In this document: piece by piece, positions 1-5,045 of the stretch
Position numbering within the stretch: position 1 is the stretch's first letter
Layout: every line of letters begins with the position of its first letter
Source: a virus
IMG/VR virus record: IMGVR_UViG_3300044617_000787
Location: 1-21,715 of that record
Direction: 5' to 3' (one strand)
DNA: 21,715 nt
Program-made: the position numbers and the translations under genes
Notes under the pieces: model-generated
The model's database searches: none
What the model saw: only the letters and a program-made list of their open reading frames with translations
Told to the model about the DNA's origin: nothing

Positions 1-178
1 TATTGCGGATTACGAAAAGATATATCTCGAGGGAGCGAACGAGGCGAGGAAGTTCATCGTCAAGATGGGTCGCGCCATGGCGAACGAGTTTCCGAAGGAT
101 TGCGGAGTATTTGAAATGGGTCAGGCAGACGGTATTCGCTGGTTATGCGATAGAATTGAGGGTATGACAGAAGAATAA
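1..178 (+). CDS. 3' end of an unknown phage protein (partial)
   Basis: An open frame enters from the left edge (codons in phase with base 2) and ends at TAA 176-178, giving the last 58 residues of a protein. The fragment is charged and looks helical, with a YLEGANEARKF stretch near its start and an acidic end (GMTEE). I do not recognise a family. The Tyr/Phe-x-x-Gly-Ala pattern also occurs in two small proteins further right (1891-2076 and 2336-2581). It is followed directly by a tRNA gene on the same strand. The true start lies outside the window. That it is coding is inferred from continuous frame, composition and the clean boundary with the tRNA. Confidence 0.6.
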   Translation, partial: IADYEKIYLEGANEARKFIVKMGRAMANEFPKDCGVFEMGQADGIRWLCDRIEGMTEE

Positions 179-185
179 TAGGTGT

Positions 186-261
186 TGAGGTGTAGTTCAG
201 TTGGCAGAACAGACGGCTGTTAACCGTCATGTCGGAGGTTCGAGTCCTCCCACCTCAGCCA
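186..261 (+). tRNA. tRNA-Asn (anticodon GTT)
   Basis: This 76-nt cloverleaf has a perfect 7-bp acceptor stem (TGAGGTG with CACCTCA), a D stem GTTC/GAAC with an AGTTGGCA loop, an anticodon stem GACGG/CCGTC with loop CTGTTAA (anticodon GTT at loop positions 3-5), and a T arm GGAGG-TTCGAGT-CCTCC. The 3' end is discriminator G plus a genomically encoded CCA. It reads AAC/AAT (Asn) codons. It lies 7 bp after the stop of the preceding gene and was probably co-transcribed with it. A single phage tRNA is usually explained as compensating for codon-use differences with the host, but it could also be an attachment-site relic. No integrase is visible here. Confidence 0.96.
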
Positions 262-454
262 ATAAAAAACGGGAATAGGAATCTTGTGGATACCCTACCC
301 CCGCGGATGCACTTTACTTAGGGACTATGGATCTGGGGAGAAACATAGAAATGCAAAACAAAGGTAACACTCAAAAAGCGTTCTCGACAAGAGCATTCAC
401 GCTCTATCTGAAGGCAATTATTACTATATCAATGATTTATAACACTTACCTGAG

Positions 455-476
455 TTATCCACAGGTTATCCACAGG
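455..476 (+). repeat. Two tandem DnaA-box repeats
   Basis: The 11-mer TTATCCACAGG occurs twice head to tail (455-465 and 466-476). Each copy contains the exact 9-bp bacterial DnaA-box consensus TTATCCACA, at 455-463 and 466-474. The 11-bp period puts both boxes on the same face of the helix. An AT-rich segment lies just to the left, as expected for a DNA unwinding element. An exact 9-mer match is expected only about 0.17 times in 21.7 kb on both strands, so a tandem pair is unlikely by chance. Confidence 0.7.
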
Positions 477-611
477 CTGTGGGAAAGTGTTTACGGAGCA
501 TTGCCGAACGGCAACGTTGGGTTAGCTCAATTAACTCTAAGGTAAAGGTTAAGGGAAGAATTTTCTTGTTAAAGGGGAACAAGAGCATTGAATGAGAAGA
601 GTGAGAGAAGA

Positions 612-646
612 GGGGTGATGGGGGATTCTTAAGGGGGAAGAGGGGG
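612..646 (+). other. Putative G-quadruplex motif
   Basis: Four uninterrupted G-runs of 4, 5, 5 and 5 bases occur at 612-615, 620-624, 633-637 and 642-646, with loops of 4, 8 and 4 nt. Short loops and runs longer than three meet the usual criteria for a stable intramolecular G-quadruplex, on the + strand DNA or its RNA. It lies 34 bp upstream of the helicase-loader-like gene, within a purine-rich tract. Structure formation is predicted by pattern only. Confidence 0.5.
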
Positions 647-680
647 TCTTGTCAAGAGGGTAAACAGCAACTTTTTTTTA

Positions 681-1214
681 ATGGATGTAAAAAAGACTAT
701 GGATGTAGAACATATCAAACAACTAATCATGATCCTGAAGGCTGAGTACGGCAACAAGGTAATAGCGACAGAAGAACGCGCACGGGTATGGTCCGTGGTG
801 CTTAATCATGCTACCTACGCCGAAGGGGAGCTCGCCGTAGCCGAATTATTATCCGAGGCTAGGCAATTTCCTCCGTCAGTCGGGGAGATTAATCAACAGA
901 TTCTAAATAACCGCCAGGGTGAGAAGGTTTCCTGGTCGGACCTGTGGGACCAGGTAATGAGAGCGGGTCAAAATAGCATCTACAACGCAGATGAGGAGTC
1001 GGCAGGACTTCCAGAGGCCGCCAGACGCGCTATAGGCGGCGCTATTGGCCTAAAAGAGCTTGGCCTAGCCTCGCCATCGGACATCGCGGTAATACGCGCA
1101 CAATTTCGTCAGAGACTCGAGAGCGGCTCCGCTGCCTCAAATGATAAAGAGACTAAGAGAGCAATCTTGAAGGCTTTGCCGAATATAAACGTAAAAGTAA
1201 AAGAAATAGGATAG
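681..1214 (+). CDS. Putative phage helicase loader (G39P-like)
   Basis: The protein has 177 residues. The N-terminal ~75 residues look like a small helical domain ending in FPPSVGEI, the pattern seen in phage helicase loader/inhibitor proteins of the SPP1 G39P type (helix, conserved Trp, then 'PPsvaeI'). The C-terminal half contains W-x-x-L-W-D-x-V, a Pro/Ala-rich helix, and an AVIRAQF motif, as in the flexible helicase-binding tail of that group. Such proteins load the replicative helicase at the origin. The position directly after DnaA boxes supports a role in replication initiation. The start is uncertain: ATG 681 and ATG 699 are both possible because ATGGATGTA is duplicated (681-689 and 699-707), and neither has a good Shine-Dalgarno sequence. 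The family call is from pattern recognition; another DNA-replication accessory protein is possible. Confidence 0.55.
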   Translation: MDVKKTMDVEHIKQLIMILKAEYGNKVIATEERARVWSVVLNHATYAEGELAVAELLSEARQFPPSVGEINQQILNNRQGEKVSWSDLWDQVMRAGQNSIYNADEESAGLPEAARRAIGGAIGLKELGLASPSDIAVIRAQFRQRLESGSAASNDKETKRAILKALPNINVKVKEIG

Positions 1215-1216
1215 TT

Positions 1217-1492
1217 ATGGCGTTTCAGAAGAAAACAAAAGAGCAGTGGGAATCAGAAGCTAAGGAAAAAGCACTCCAGAAGGCAGTAGATAACATCGAG
1301 TCGATTAAGCAGATCGTAAAGGCTGCCAATATCGGCGGTGAAACCAAAAGCGACGCGCTCGTAATGGTTCTCCTGTCGGAAGTAATGAACCTCAACAACC
1401 ACCTACACTGGATTCAGCACGCGCTCAAGAAGGCTAACGGCGGTGGATACCAGGCTGCAGCACCAGCAGACGATAAGATGCCTAACTGGTAG
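1217..1492 (+). CDS. Small hypothetical phage protein
   Basis: The protein has 91 residues and begins 2 bp after the helicase-loader-like gene, with an AGGA ribosome binding site 5 nt before ATG. The first ~30 residues are Lys/Glu-rich and helical, the middle (about 45-70) is an amphipathic helix with MVLLSEVMNLNNHLHWIQ, and the tail is a Gly/Ala/Pro linker ending in an acidic DDKMPNW. A flexible linker with a short acidic-aromatic C-terminus is typical of phage single-stranded DNA binding proteins, but there is no visible OB fold and the length is short, so I do not assign that function. A strong terminator-like hairpin follows, so this is probably the last gene of the short replication operon. 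Confidence 0.7.
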   Translation: MAFQKKTKEQWESEAKEKALQKAVDNIESIKQIVKAANIGGETKSDALVMVLLSEVMNLNNHLHWIQHALKKANGGGYQAAAPADDKMPNW

Positions 1493-1499
1493 CAGGATA

Positions 1500-1530
1500 A
1501 ACCCCCGCCTGTACGAGGGGGGTTATTTAT
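1500..1530 (+). terminator. C/G-rich intrinsic terminator
   Basis: AACCCCC (1500-1506) pairs with GGGGGTT (1518-1524) around an 11-nt loop and is followed by ATTTATT. The 3' side is only moderately T-rich, so termination may be partial. It separates the two-gene replication unit from the next operon, whose first gene starts at 1541. Confidence 0.6.
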
Positions 1531-1540
1531 TGGGGAGAAC

Positions 1541-1894
1541 ATGACTCGTAAAAGGAATGACTCTCACAGCACCGAATTCGGATTGTGGCTTAGGGAGCGC
1601 AGAGAGCTCGACCAGAGACTCGGCTTCCTAACCACAAACCTCGACTACATCTGGGGGAACTACAACACTCAAAAGTGGATGCTGATAGAGGAGAAGCGGT
1701 ATGGGTCTCCTTTACGGCAAGCACAACTCGACATGATTGAACTGGTGGACAACTGCTGCAAGTCAGACCCGCGCTACCAAGGATTTCATCTATTGCAATT
1801 TGAACACACAACTCCCGAGGATGGTGCTATATTGTGGGACGAGAAAGAAATTACTAAGCAACAGCTTATAAGGTTATTGGAGTTTAAAGAGTGA
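1541..1894 (+). CDS. Conserved phage protein, possible PD-(D/E)XK nuclease fold
   Basis: The 117-residue protein starts at ATG after a strong GGGGAG ribosome binding site. It resembles a group of small phage proteins that share the pattern 'EF..WLR....D..LGF.TTNLDYIW.NY....WMLIEEKRYG'. Acidic and polar residues fall in nuclease-like order: Glu12 in the first helix, Asp35, then Glu50-Glu51-Lys52 on a predicted strand, then Gln62 in the following helix. The C-terminal half ends in EITKQQLIRLLEF. The D...ExK...Q order is that of PD-(D/E)XK enzymes. This is inference from spacing, and the protein is otherwise unassigned. It overlaps the next gene by 4 bp (GTGA), so translation is probably coupled. 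Confidence 0.75.
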   Translation: MTRKRNDSHSTEFGLWLRERRELDQRLGFLTTNLDYIWGNYNTQKWMLIEEKRYGSPLRQAQLDMIELVDNCCKSDPRYQGFHLLQFEHTTPEDGAILWDEKEITKQQLIRLLEFKE

Positions 1895-2076
1895 AGAACG
1901 TACGGGAATGCGCAGAAGAGTATTGGGATAACGTGGCTGGGGACTCAGAAGTTGGAGTATCGTGCAAGCAAATGGTTATAGAAGCGTTTATAAGTGGAGC
2001 GTTTTCTATATCAGCAACGATAGCAAAGACGTTTTCAGACTGGCACAAAGAATCGTTTAAAAAGGAAACAGACTAA
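1891..2076 (+). CDS. Small hypothetical phage protein
   Basis: The 61-residue protein starts with GTG in a GTGA overlap with the preceding stop. A GGAG ribosome binding site lies 8 nt upstream. It is helical with a central 'IEAFISGAFSIS' segment and a basic, aromatic C-terminus (DWHKESFKKETD). The central Phe-x-x-Gly-Ala pattern is common in short phage early proteins but has no assigned function. It sits in a tightly packed string of small genes leading to the VRR-NUC nuclease. Confidence 0.65.
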   Translation: MKNVRECAEEYWDNVAGDSEVGVSCKQMVIEAFISGAFSISATIAKTFSDWHKESFKKETD

Positions 2077-2339
2077 TGGCAAAAGAATTATATGTATTAG
2101 ACAACGAGGCAAAGGAGCGGTTCTTTACCTTCAAAAACACTGCCGTATCACTGCTTGCGGGGAATGCGGTATTGTATGCAGGGAATCCTGAGCAGTGGGT
2201 TCTTGATACACAATTACTCTCTGAACTTTTGCATAATGAAGCTTTAAGATTTGCAGAAGGAGAGAAGGATGCCACTGAACAAGAAGGGTCTCAAGATTCG
2301 CAAAGCGATGAAGAAGTAACAACTGGGGAAAGCGTATGA
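2076..2339 (+). CDS. Small hypothetical phage protein
   Basis: The 87-residue protein starts at ATG 2076, sharing one base with the preceding TAA stop, with an AAGGAA ribosome binding site about 9 nt upstream. Residues 1-60 look like a small mixed alpha/beta domain (FFTFKNTAVSLLAGNAVLYAG). From residue 61 it becomes a disordered acidic tail rich in Glu, Asp, Ser and Gln (for example SQDSQSDEE). Acidic tails of this kind occur in DNA mimics and single-stranded DNA binding accessory proteins, but no family is recognised. It overlaps the next gene by 4 bp (ATGA). Confidence 0.65.
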   Translation: MAKELYVLDNEAKERFFTFKNTAVSLLAGNAVLYAGNPEQWVLDTQLLSELLHNEALRFAEGEKDATEQEGSQDSQSDEEVTTGESV

Positions 2340-2581
2340 AAATTGACGATGCAGTAGCAAGAGATTTGGAACAAATAGATAAGCTCGCAAAGAAAATGCT
2401 TGCCGCTTATGAGAGTAAGCCGTTCTACGACCTGCTCATTCATGTTTTTTGCATGGCATATATTAGTGGTTCTGCCGATGCTCGAGCTTCGTACCTTAAA
2501 GATATTTGCGATGAAATAAGCGACATTGCCGCTGCAGCAGGGATAGTTGATGACGAGATTGACGACAAAGACCTCAACTAA
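2336..2581 (+). CDS. Small hypothetical phage protein
   Basis: The 81-residue protein starts at ATG 2336 in an ATGA overlap and has a GGGGAAA ribosome binding site. It is predicted to be almost entirely helical. It holds 'AYISGSADARASYLKDI', similar to the pattern in the protein at 1891-2076 and in the partial gene at the left edge. The C-terminus is strongly acidic (VDDEIDDKD). It overlaps the VRR-NUC gene by 32 bp in another frame. No function can be assigned. Confidence 0.65.
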   Translation: MKIDDAVARDLEQIDKLAKKMLAAYESKPFYDLLIHVFCMAYISGSADARASYLKDICDEISDIAAAAGIVDDEIDDKDLN

Positions 2582-2957
2582 AAAAGGTAGGAGCGGTCCC
2601 GAAGAACAGCAGCAGATTGCGTTCTTTGAGTACTGCAACTACATGACCCTTGCCACAAAGAACATGGCATATAGTCTGGCATTCCATATCGGCAACGAAC
2701 GTAAAGCTTCTATCCAGCGACGGATCATGATGAAGCGAGCGGGAGTGAAGAAGGGAGTGCCAGACATCTGCGTACCAGTCCCCAACGAAAAGTATCACGC
2801 GCTCTATATCGAGATGAAAATTAAGCCAAATAGGTTATCACCCGAACAGGCTGACTACCTTCGGCATCTTAACCAGTGCGGTAATTACGCCGTAGTCGCG
2901 TGGTCTGCTGACGAAGCAATAGAAACCCTAGAAAAGTATCTTCATAACAAGCTATGA
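2550..2957 (+). CDS. VRR-NUC domain nuclease
   Basis: This 135-residue protein is a stand-alone VRR-NUC enzyme of the PD-(D/E)XK superfamily. Catalytic elements are visible in order: Glu18-Glu19 and Gln22 in the first helix, 'GVKKGVPDICV' with Asp72, then 'LYIEMK' with Glu88 and Lys90, followed by the helix with Gln100 (SPEQADYLRHL) and the final 'YAVVAWSADEAIETLEKYL'. Phage single-domain VRR-NUC proteins are thought to act on branched or structured DNA during replication or recombination. I chose ATG 2550 because AGGGA lies 6 nt upstream; an in-frame TTG at 2547 is the alternative. The gene overlaps its neighbours at both ends (32 bp with the previous gene, ATGA with the next), so expression is coupled. 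Confidence 0.93.
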   Translation: MTRLTTKTSTKKGRSGPEEQQQIAFFEYCNYMTLATKNMAYSLAFHIGNERKASIQRRIMMKRAGVKKGVPDICVPVPNEKYHALYIEMKIKPNRLSPEQADYLRHLNQCGNYAVVAWSADEAIETLEKYLHNKL

Positions 2958-3445
2958 AGTATAAACCACCACCAGAGGTATTAGTGGATCCAGACTGTAA
3001 CGAAACGCAATTTCCTGAAAAAAACCTATGGCTTGCTGTAGTAGACCGCGCAATTAAGGATTACTGCGGGTTCTTTGAAAAGCTTTTCATGGTGGGATTT
3101 AAACACGGTAAATTTCTTAACGTGGTCGGTCGCGTAGAAAGCAACCTTTCGATCATTCAAACTATGTACGAGCTCAACCGATTGCGTTGGTTTCTTTTTG
3201 AGGAGAATCCAGAGCCGTTCAATATGCAGTACATTATGGAATCTCTATACGACAACCATCAGGGAATGCTTTCCTGTATGCGTAAGGAGATAACAAAGAA
3301 ATTTAACGATCACGTTGATGCAGTGGAGCGTCTTGGAAAGTTCCCAAGACTAGTCCACTACATTAGAAATGAGACAAACGCTCTTACCGAAGGAAGCCTT
3401 CGACGCGAGCAGAGACTCAAGTTAAAGAAGTACCAGATAAACTAG
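2954..3445 (+). CDS. Hypothetical phage protein, last gene of the + operon
   Basis: The 163-residue protein starts in an ATGA overlap with the VRR-NUC gene and has no strong ribosome binding site, so it is probably translated by coupling. It is mostly helical. It contains 'LWLAVVDRAIKDYCGFF' and 'LRWFLFEENPEPFNMQYI', a layout reminiscent of a loosely defined group of small phage proteins with Trp-x-x-Ala-x-x-x-Ala-x-x-Asp and Trp-Phe...PF-x-x-x-x-I motifs. The last 20 residues are very basic (RREQRLKLKK), suggesting nucleic-acid contact. A regulatory or DNA-binding role is possible but unproven. Its stop codon overlaps the stop of the converging holin-like gene. Confidence 0.75.
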   Translation: MKYKPPPEVLVDPDCNETQFPEKNLWLAVVDRAIKDYCGFFEKLFMVGFKHGKFLNVVGRVESNLSIIQTMYELNRLRWFLFEENPEPFNMQYIMESLYDNHQGMLSCMRKEITKKFNDHVDAVERLGKFPRLVHYIRNETNALTEGSLRREQRLKLKKYQIN

Positions 3446-3627
3446 CGCTTCTTCTTCTTGTCGACGAGCGACCAAGCCTGGGATGCGCCATACAATACAG
3501 CGCCAGCAACAACAGGTTCAGCAGCGCTGACAAGGCTATGAGCTTCAGATTCGCTAACGCCAATGGTCAAAAGACCTCCAGCAGCAAGAGTGAGAAGGTG
3601 ACGAACGATGGACAAAAGTATTGGCAT
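3442..3627 (-). CDS. Putative holin (Pam3-gp28-like)
   Basis: The 61-residue membrane protein has two hydrophobic segments (about 3-23 and 36-55) joined by a short acidic turn (SESEAH) and a strongly basic C-terminus (DKKKKR). The pattern 'IVRHLLTLAAGGLL...A.GAVLYGASQAWSLVDKK' matches the Pam3-gp28 type of small two-helix phage holin. Holins make lesions in the inner membrane and time lysis. It is the last gene of the late operon and follows genes for a secreted protein, a membrane-anchored coiled-coil protein and DUF5675, as expected for a lysis cassette. An AGAGAGG ribosome binding site precedes the ATG. Its stop overlaps that of the opposing operon. Confidence 0.82.
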   Translation of the reverse strand: MPILLSIVRHLLTLAAGGLLTIGVSESEAHSLVSAAEPVVAGAVLYGASQAWSLVDKKKKR

Positions 3628-3645
3628 AAACGCCTCTCTTAAATG

Positions 3646-4404
3646 TTAGGCTGGGAATCGACAAACACGCTTGCGCGGGTCAACAAACCTACCTCCAACA
3701 GCGGTATTACAGTTCATCCACGGCTCCCAATAGAATCTTAGGTCACATGAGCTATACTTTTCAACCCAAGAATTAACATCAATAGACCTACCGTCTACAC
3801 CGTCCATATCAACTATACACGGCTTGCGTACTTTAGGGTGCGCTCCGTGGGACTCGCAGACGTATCCCTTGAGGCAGGATTGTCTGTAAGGATTATCCAC
3901 AAGGACACAATTAGGCAAACGAGCAGATACAGCAGTGAATAGAACTCTTCTTGCACTCGCATTTAGGTCACACTCCAAACACGGGGAAATGTAACACTGC
4001 AAATTCCCCTTAGACGATTCGATACGCTTTGCGGTTCGCTCTAGGATTGCGTTAAACCCTCCTAGAATGCGCGCATCTCCACGATTTATCTTTCGGGATG
4101 CAGACGCTTTGGTCTCGCCGTAAAGAAGCTCGTAGCGGCCACACCGACGGTTACGCATACAAACAGAATTGACGAGATGAACGCGAATGACTTTAGGTTT
4201 AGAGCTTTGAAGAAGCTTATCGGCACAAGCACATTCCGTGCCAAATGTGTTCTCAAGCCAGCCAGTAGTTATAGTGCTTTTAAAAAGAGCTTCGGTGCGC
4301 TCGCAGTTCCACTTCTTATGGCACATACCAAGAAGACTATTTGGCGCTGCGACAACGCTCGAGGGGAAGAGCGTTAATAGAATTATAGCGCATAATCGTA
4401 GCAT
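3646..4404 (-). CDS. Secreted Cys-rich protein in the lysis cassette
   Basis: The 252-residue protein has a clear Sec signal peptide: hydrophobic residues 4-18, with likely cleavage after Ala19 or Ala20 (SVVAAPN). The mature part carries 16 cysteines, an even number consistent with up to eight disulfides, and conserved-looking segments 'RVHLVNSVCMRNRRCGRYELL', 'SPCLECDLN', 'CIVDMDGVDGRSID' and 'FYWEPWMNC'. I do not recognise a named family. Placed between a membrane coiled-coil protein and the holin, it could be an exported cell-wall enzyme or another periplasmic lysis factor. His/Asn/Arg and several Asp/Glu-containing motifs would suit an active site, but no catalytic residue can be named. 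A GGATAAG ribosome binding site precedes ATG. Confidence 0.85.
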   Translation of the reverse strand: MLRLCAIILLTLFPSSVVAAPNSLLGMCHKKWNCERTEALFKSTITTGWLENTFGTECACADKLLQSSKPKVIRVHLVNSVCMRNRRCGRYELLYGETKASASRKINRGDARILGGFNAILERTAKRIESSKGNLQCYISPCLECDLNASARRVLFTAVSARLPNCVLVDNPYRQSCLKGYVCESHGAHPKVRKPCIVDMDGVDGRSIDVNSWVEKYSSCDLRFYWEPWMNCNTAVGGRFVDPRKRVCRFPA

Positions 4405-4406
4405 GG

Positions 4407-4646
4407 CTACTTATCCAAAACCTTGTCTAGCTTCTTGTCTATCTTATCTAAACTCGATTCAAATGTGCGCAAATGGATCTCTACTGCCTGTACCTGCATC
4501 TGAAGATTGTATTTAGTTCTCTCCAGCTCTGAAAGCGTTTCTTTCATCGCGCGGTAATCAAAACCCACAATGCCAACTACTATGCCAATGATTGCCTTGA
4601 TAAGAATATCTAACCAATACCTAATTTCAAGAAGGTCTTTCGTCAT
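4407..4646 (-). CDS. Small membrane-anchored coiled-coil protein (lysis-associated)
   Basis: The 79-residue protein has one N-terminal transmembrane helix (about residues 11-29, LDILIKAIIGIVVGIVGF). A long amphipathic coiled coil follows to the end, with heptad-like Leu/Val/Ile and many Lys/Glu. I chose ATG at 4646; an in-frame TTG at 4658 would add four residues. The gene overlaps the end of the DUF5675 gene by about 20 bp and ends 2 bp before the secreted Cys-rich gene. In this context it may be an accessory holin or an inner-membrane spanin-like protein. It is shorter than usual i-spanins and no lipobox-bearing o-spanin partner is visible, so the role is undecided. Confidence 0.75.
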   Translation of the reverse strand: MTKDLLEIRYWLDILIKAIIGIVVGIVGFDYRAMKETLSELERTKYNLQMQVQAVEIHLRTFESSLDKIDKKLDKVLDK

Positions 4647-5043
4647 AACAATTCCCAAGTATTGTTAGCTCGCACTCCTTGATGCCAAGCATAGCAGTCA
4701 TAAAGTTATCAACCGCAGCTTTACTAGATAGTATTGCCGTTGCGGTTCCTATAGTTCCGTACATCAACCCAAGTAATATACAACCGTGCGTATCCTTATG
4801 CGTGTTGCCAGCATGAATAAGGATCTCATCGCGGTTTGGTACATTTAAAACCTTAAAGCACTTTCCAAATTTTGGTGACGTATGCGCAACGCAGCGATAA
4901 ACGCCAGTCGGAATACAACTCACCATCCTCTCGTTGTTGCGCCACTTATCTTCAAGTGTAACAAACATTGGACGACCTTCTAGGCAAAGAACCCCAAGGG
5001 TTGCGTCGTTATGCTCAGAAACTCGTACTAACTTAAGCTTCAT
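4627..5043 (-). CDS. DUF5675 family protein
   Basis: The 138-residue protein shows the DUF5675 pattern: 'LVRVSEHNDATLGVL' (residues 5-19), 'FVTLEDKWRNNERMVSCIPTG' (about 27-47), and 'ILIHAGNTHKDTHGCILLG' (about 74-92). The last segment, His77-Ala-Gly-Asn followed by His86-Gly87-Cys88, resembles the catalytic His...SHGC signature of L,D-transpeptidases. This raises a peptidoglycan-related role, but the family is formally of unknown function. It opens the lysis cassette, 2 bp after the tail-fibre gene stop. There is no strong ribosome binding site, so translation may depend on coupling. No signal peptide is visible, so access to the wall would need the holin. Confidence 0.87.
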   Translation of the reverse strand: MKLKLVRVSEHNDATLGVLCLEGRPMFVTLEDKWRNNERMVSCIPTGVYRCVAHTSPKFGKCFKVLNVPNRDEILIHAGNTHKDTHGCILLGLMYGTIGTATAILSSKAAVDNFMTAMLGIKECELTILGNCYDERPS

Positions 5044-5045
5044 GG

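Larger units (their letters stand above)
262..680 (+). other. Non-coding region with origin-like signals
   Basis: These 419 bases hold no convincing gene. From left to right I see: a reverse-oriented DnaA-box-like TGTGGATAC at 285-293; a small hairpin at 390-405 (AGAGC / GCTCT, 6-nt loop); an AT-rich segment at about 413-450; two exact tandem DnaA boxes at 455-474; a hairpin at 501-514 (TTGCC / GGCAA); a hairpin at 565-583 (CTTGTT / AACAAG); a purine-rich stretch at about 571-660 with four G-runs; and a T8 tract at 672-679 touching the next start codon. DnaA boxes next to an AT-rich segment and a gene resembling a helicase loader make a replication origin the best reading. This is inference; a regulatory leader is the alternative. 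Confidence 0.45.

Noticed and set aside
438-443. TATAAC as a -10 promoter element
   Set aside because: No acceptable -35 hexamer lies 16-18 bp upstream.
327-545. Open frame of 72 codons (ATG at 351 has a GGGGAG ribosome binding site 10 nt upstream)
   Set aside because: It covers the DnaA boxes and the hairpins, has no recognisable protein pattern, and the spacing is long. It is kept only as a weak possibility (about 0.2).
647-679. T8 tract as an intrinsic terminator
   Set aside because: The only stem before it is four base pairs and ends 14 nt before the T-run, so it does not form a terminator. The tract also touches a start codon.
3893-3901. A third exact DnaA box TTATCCACA
   Set aside because: It is a single copy inside the coding region of the Cys-rich protein (Val-Asp-Asn-Pro), with no AT-rich neighbour or second box, and is probably chance.
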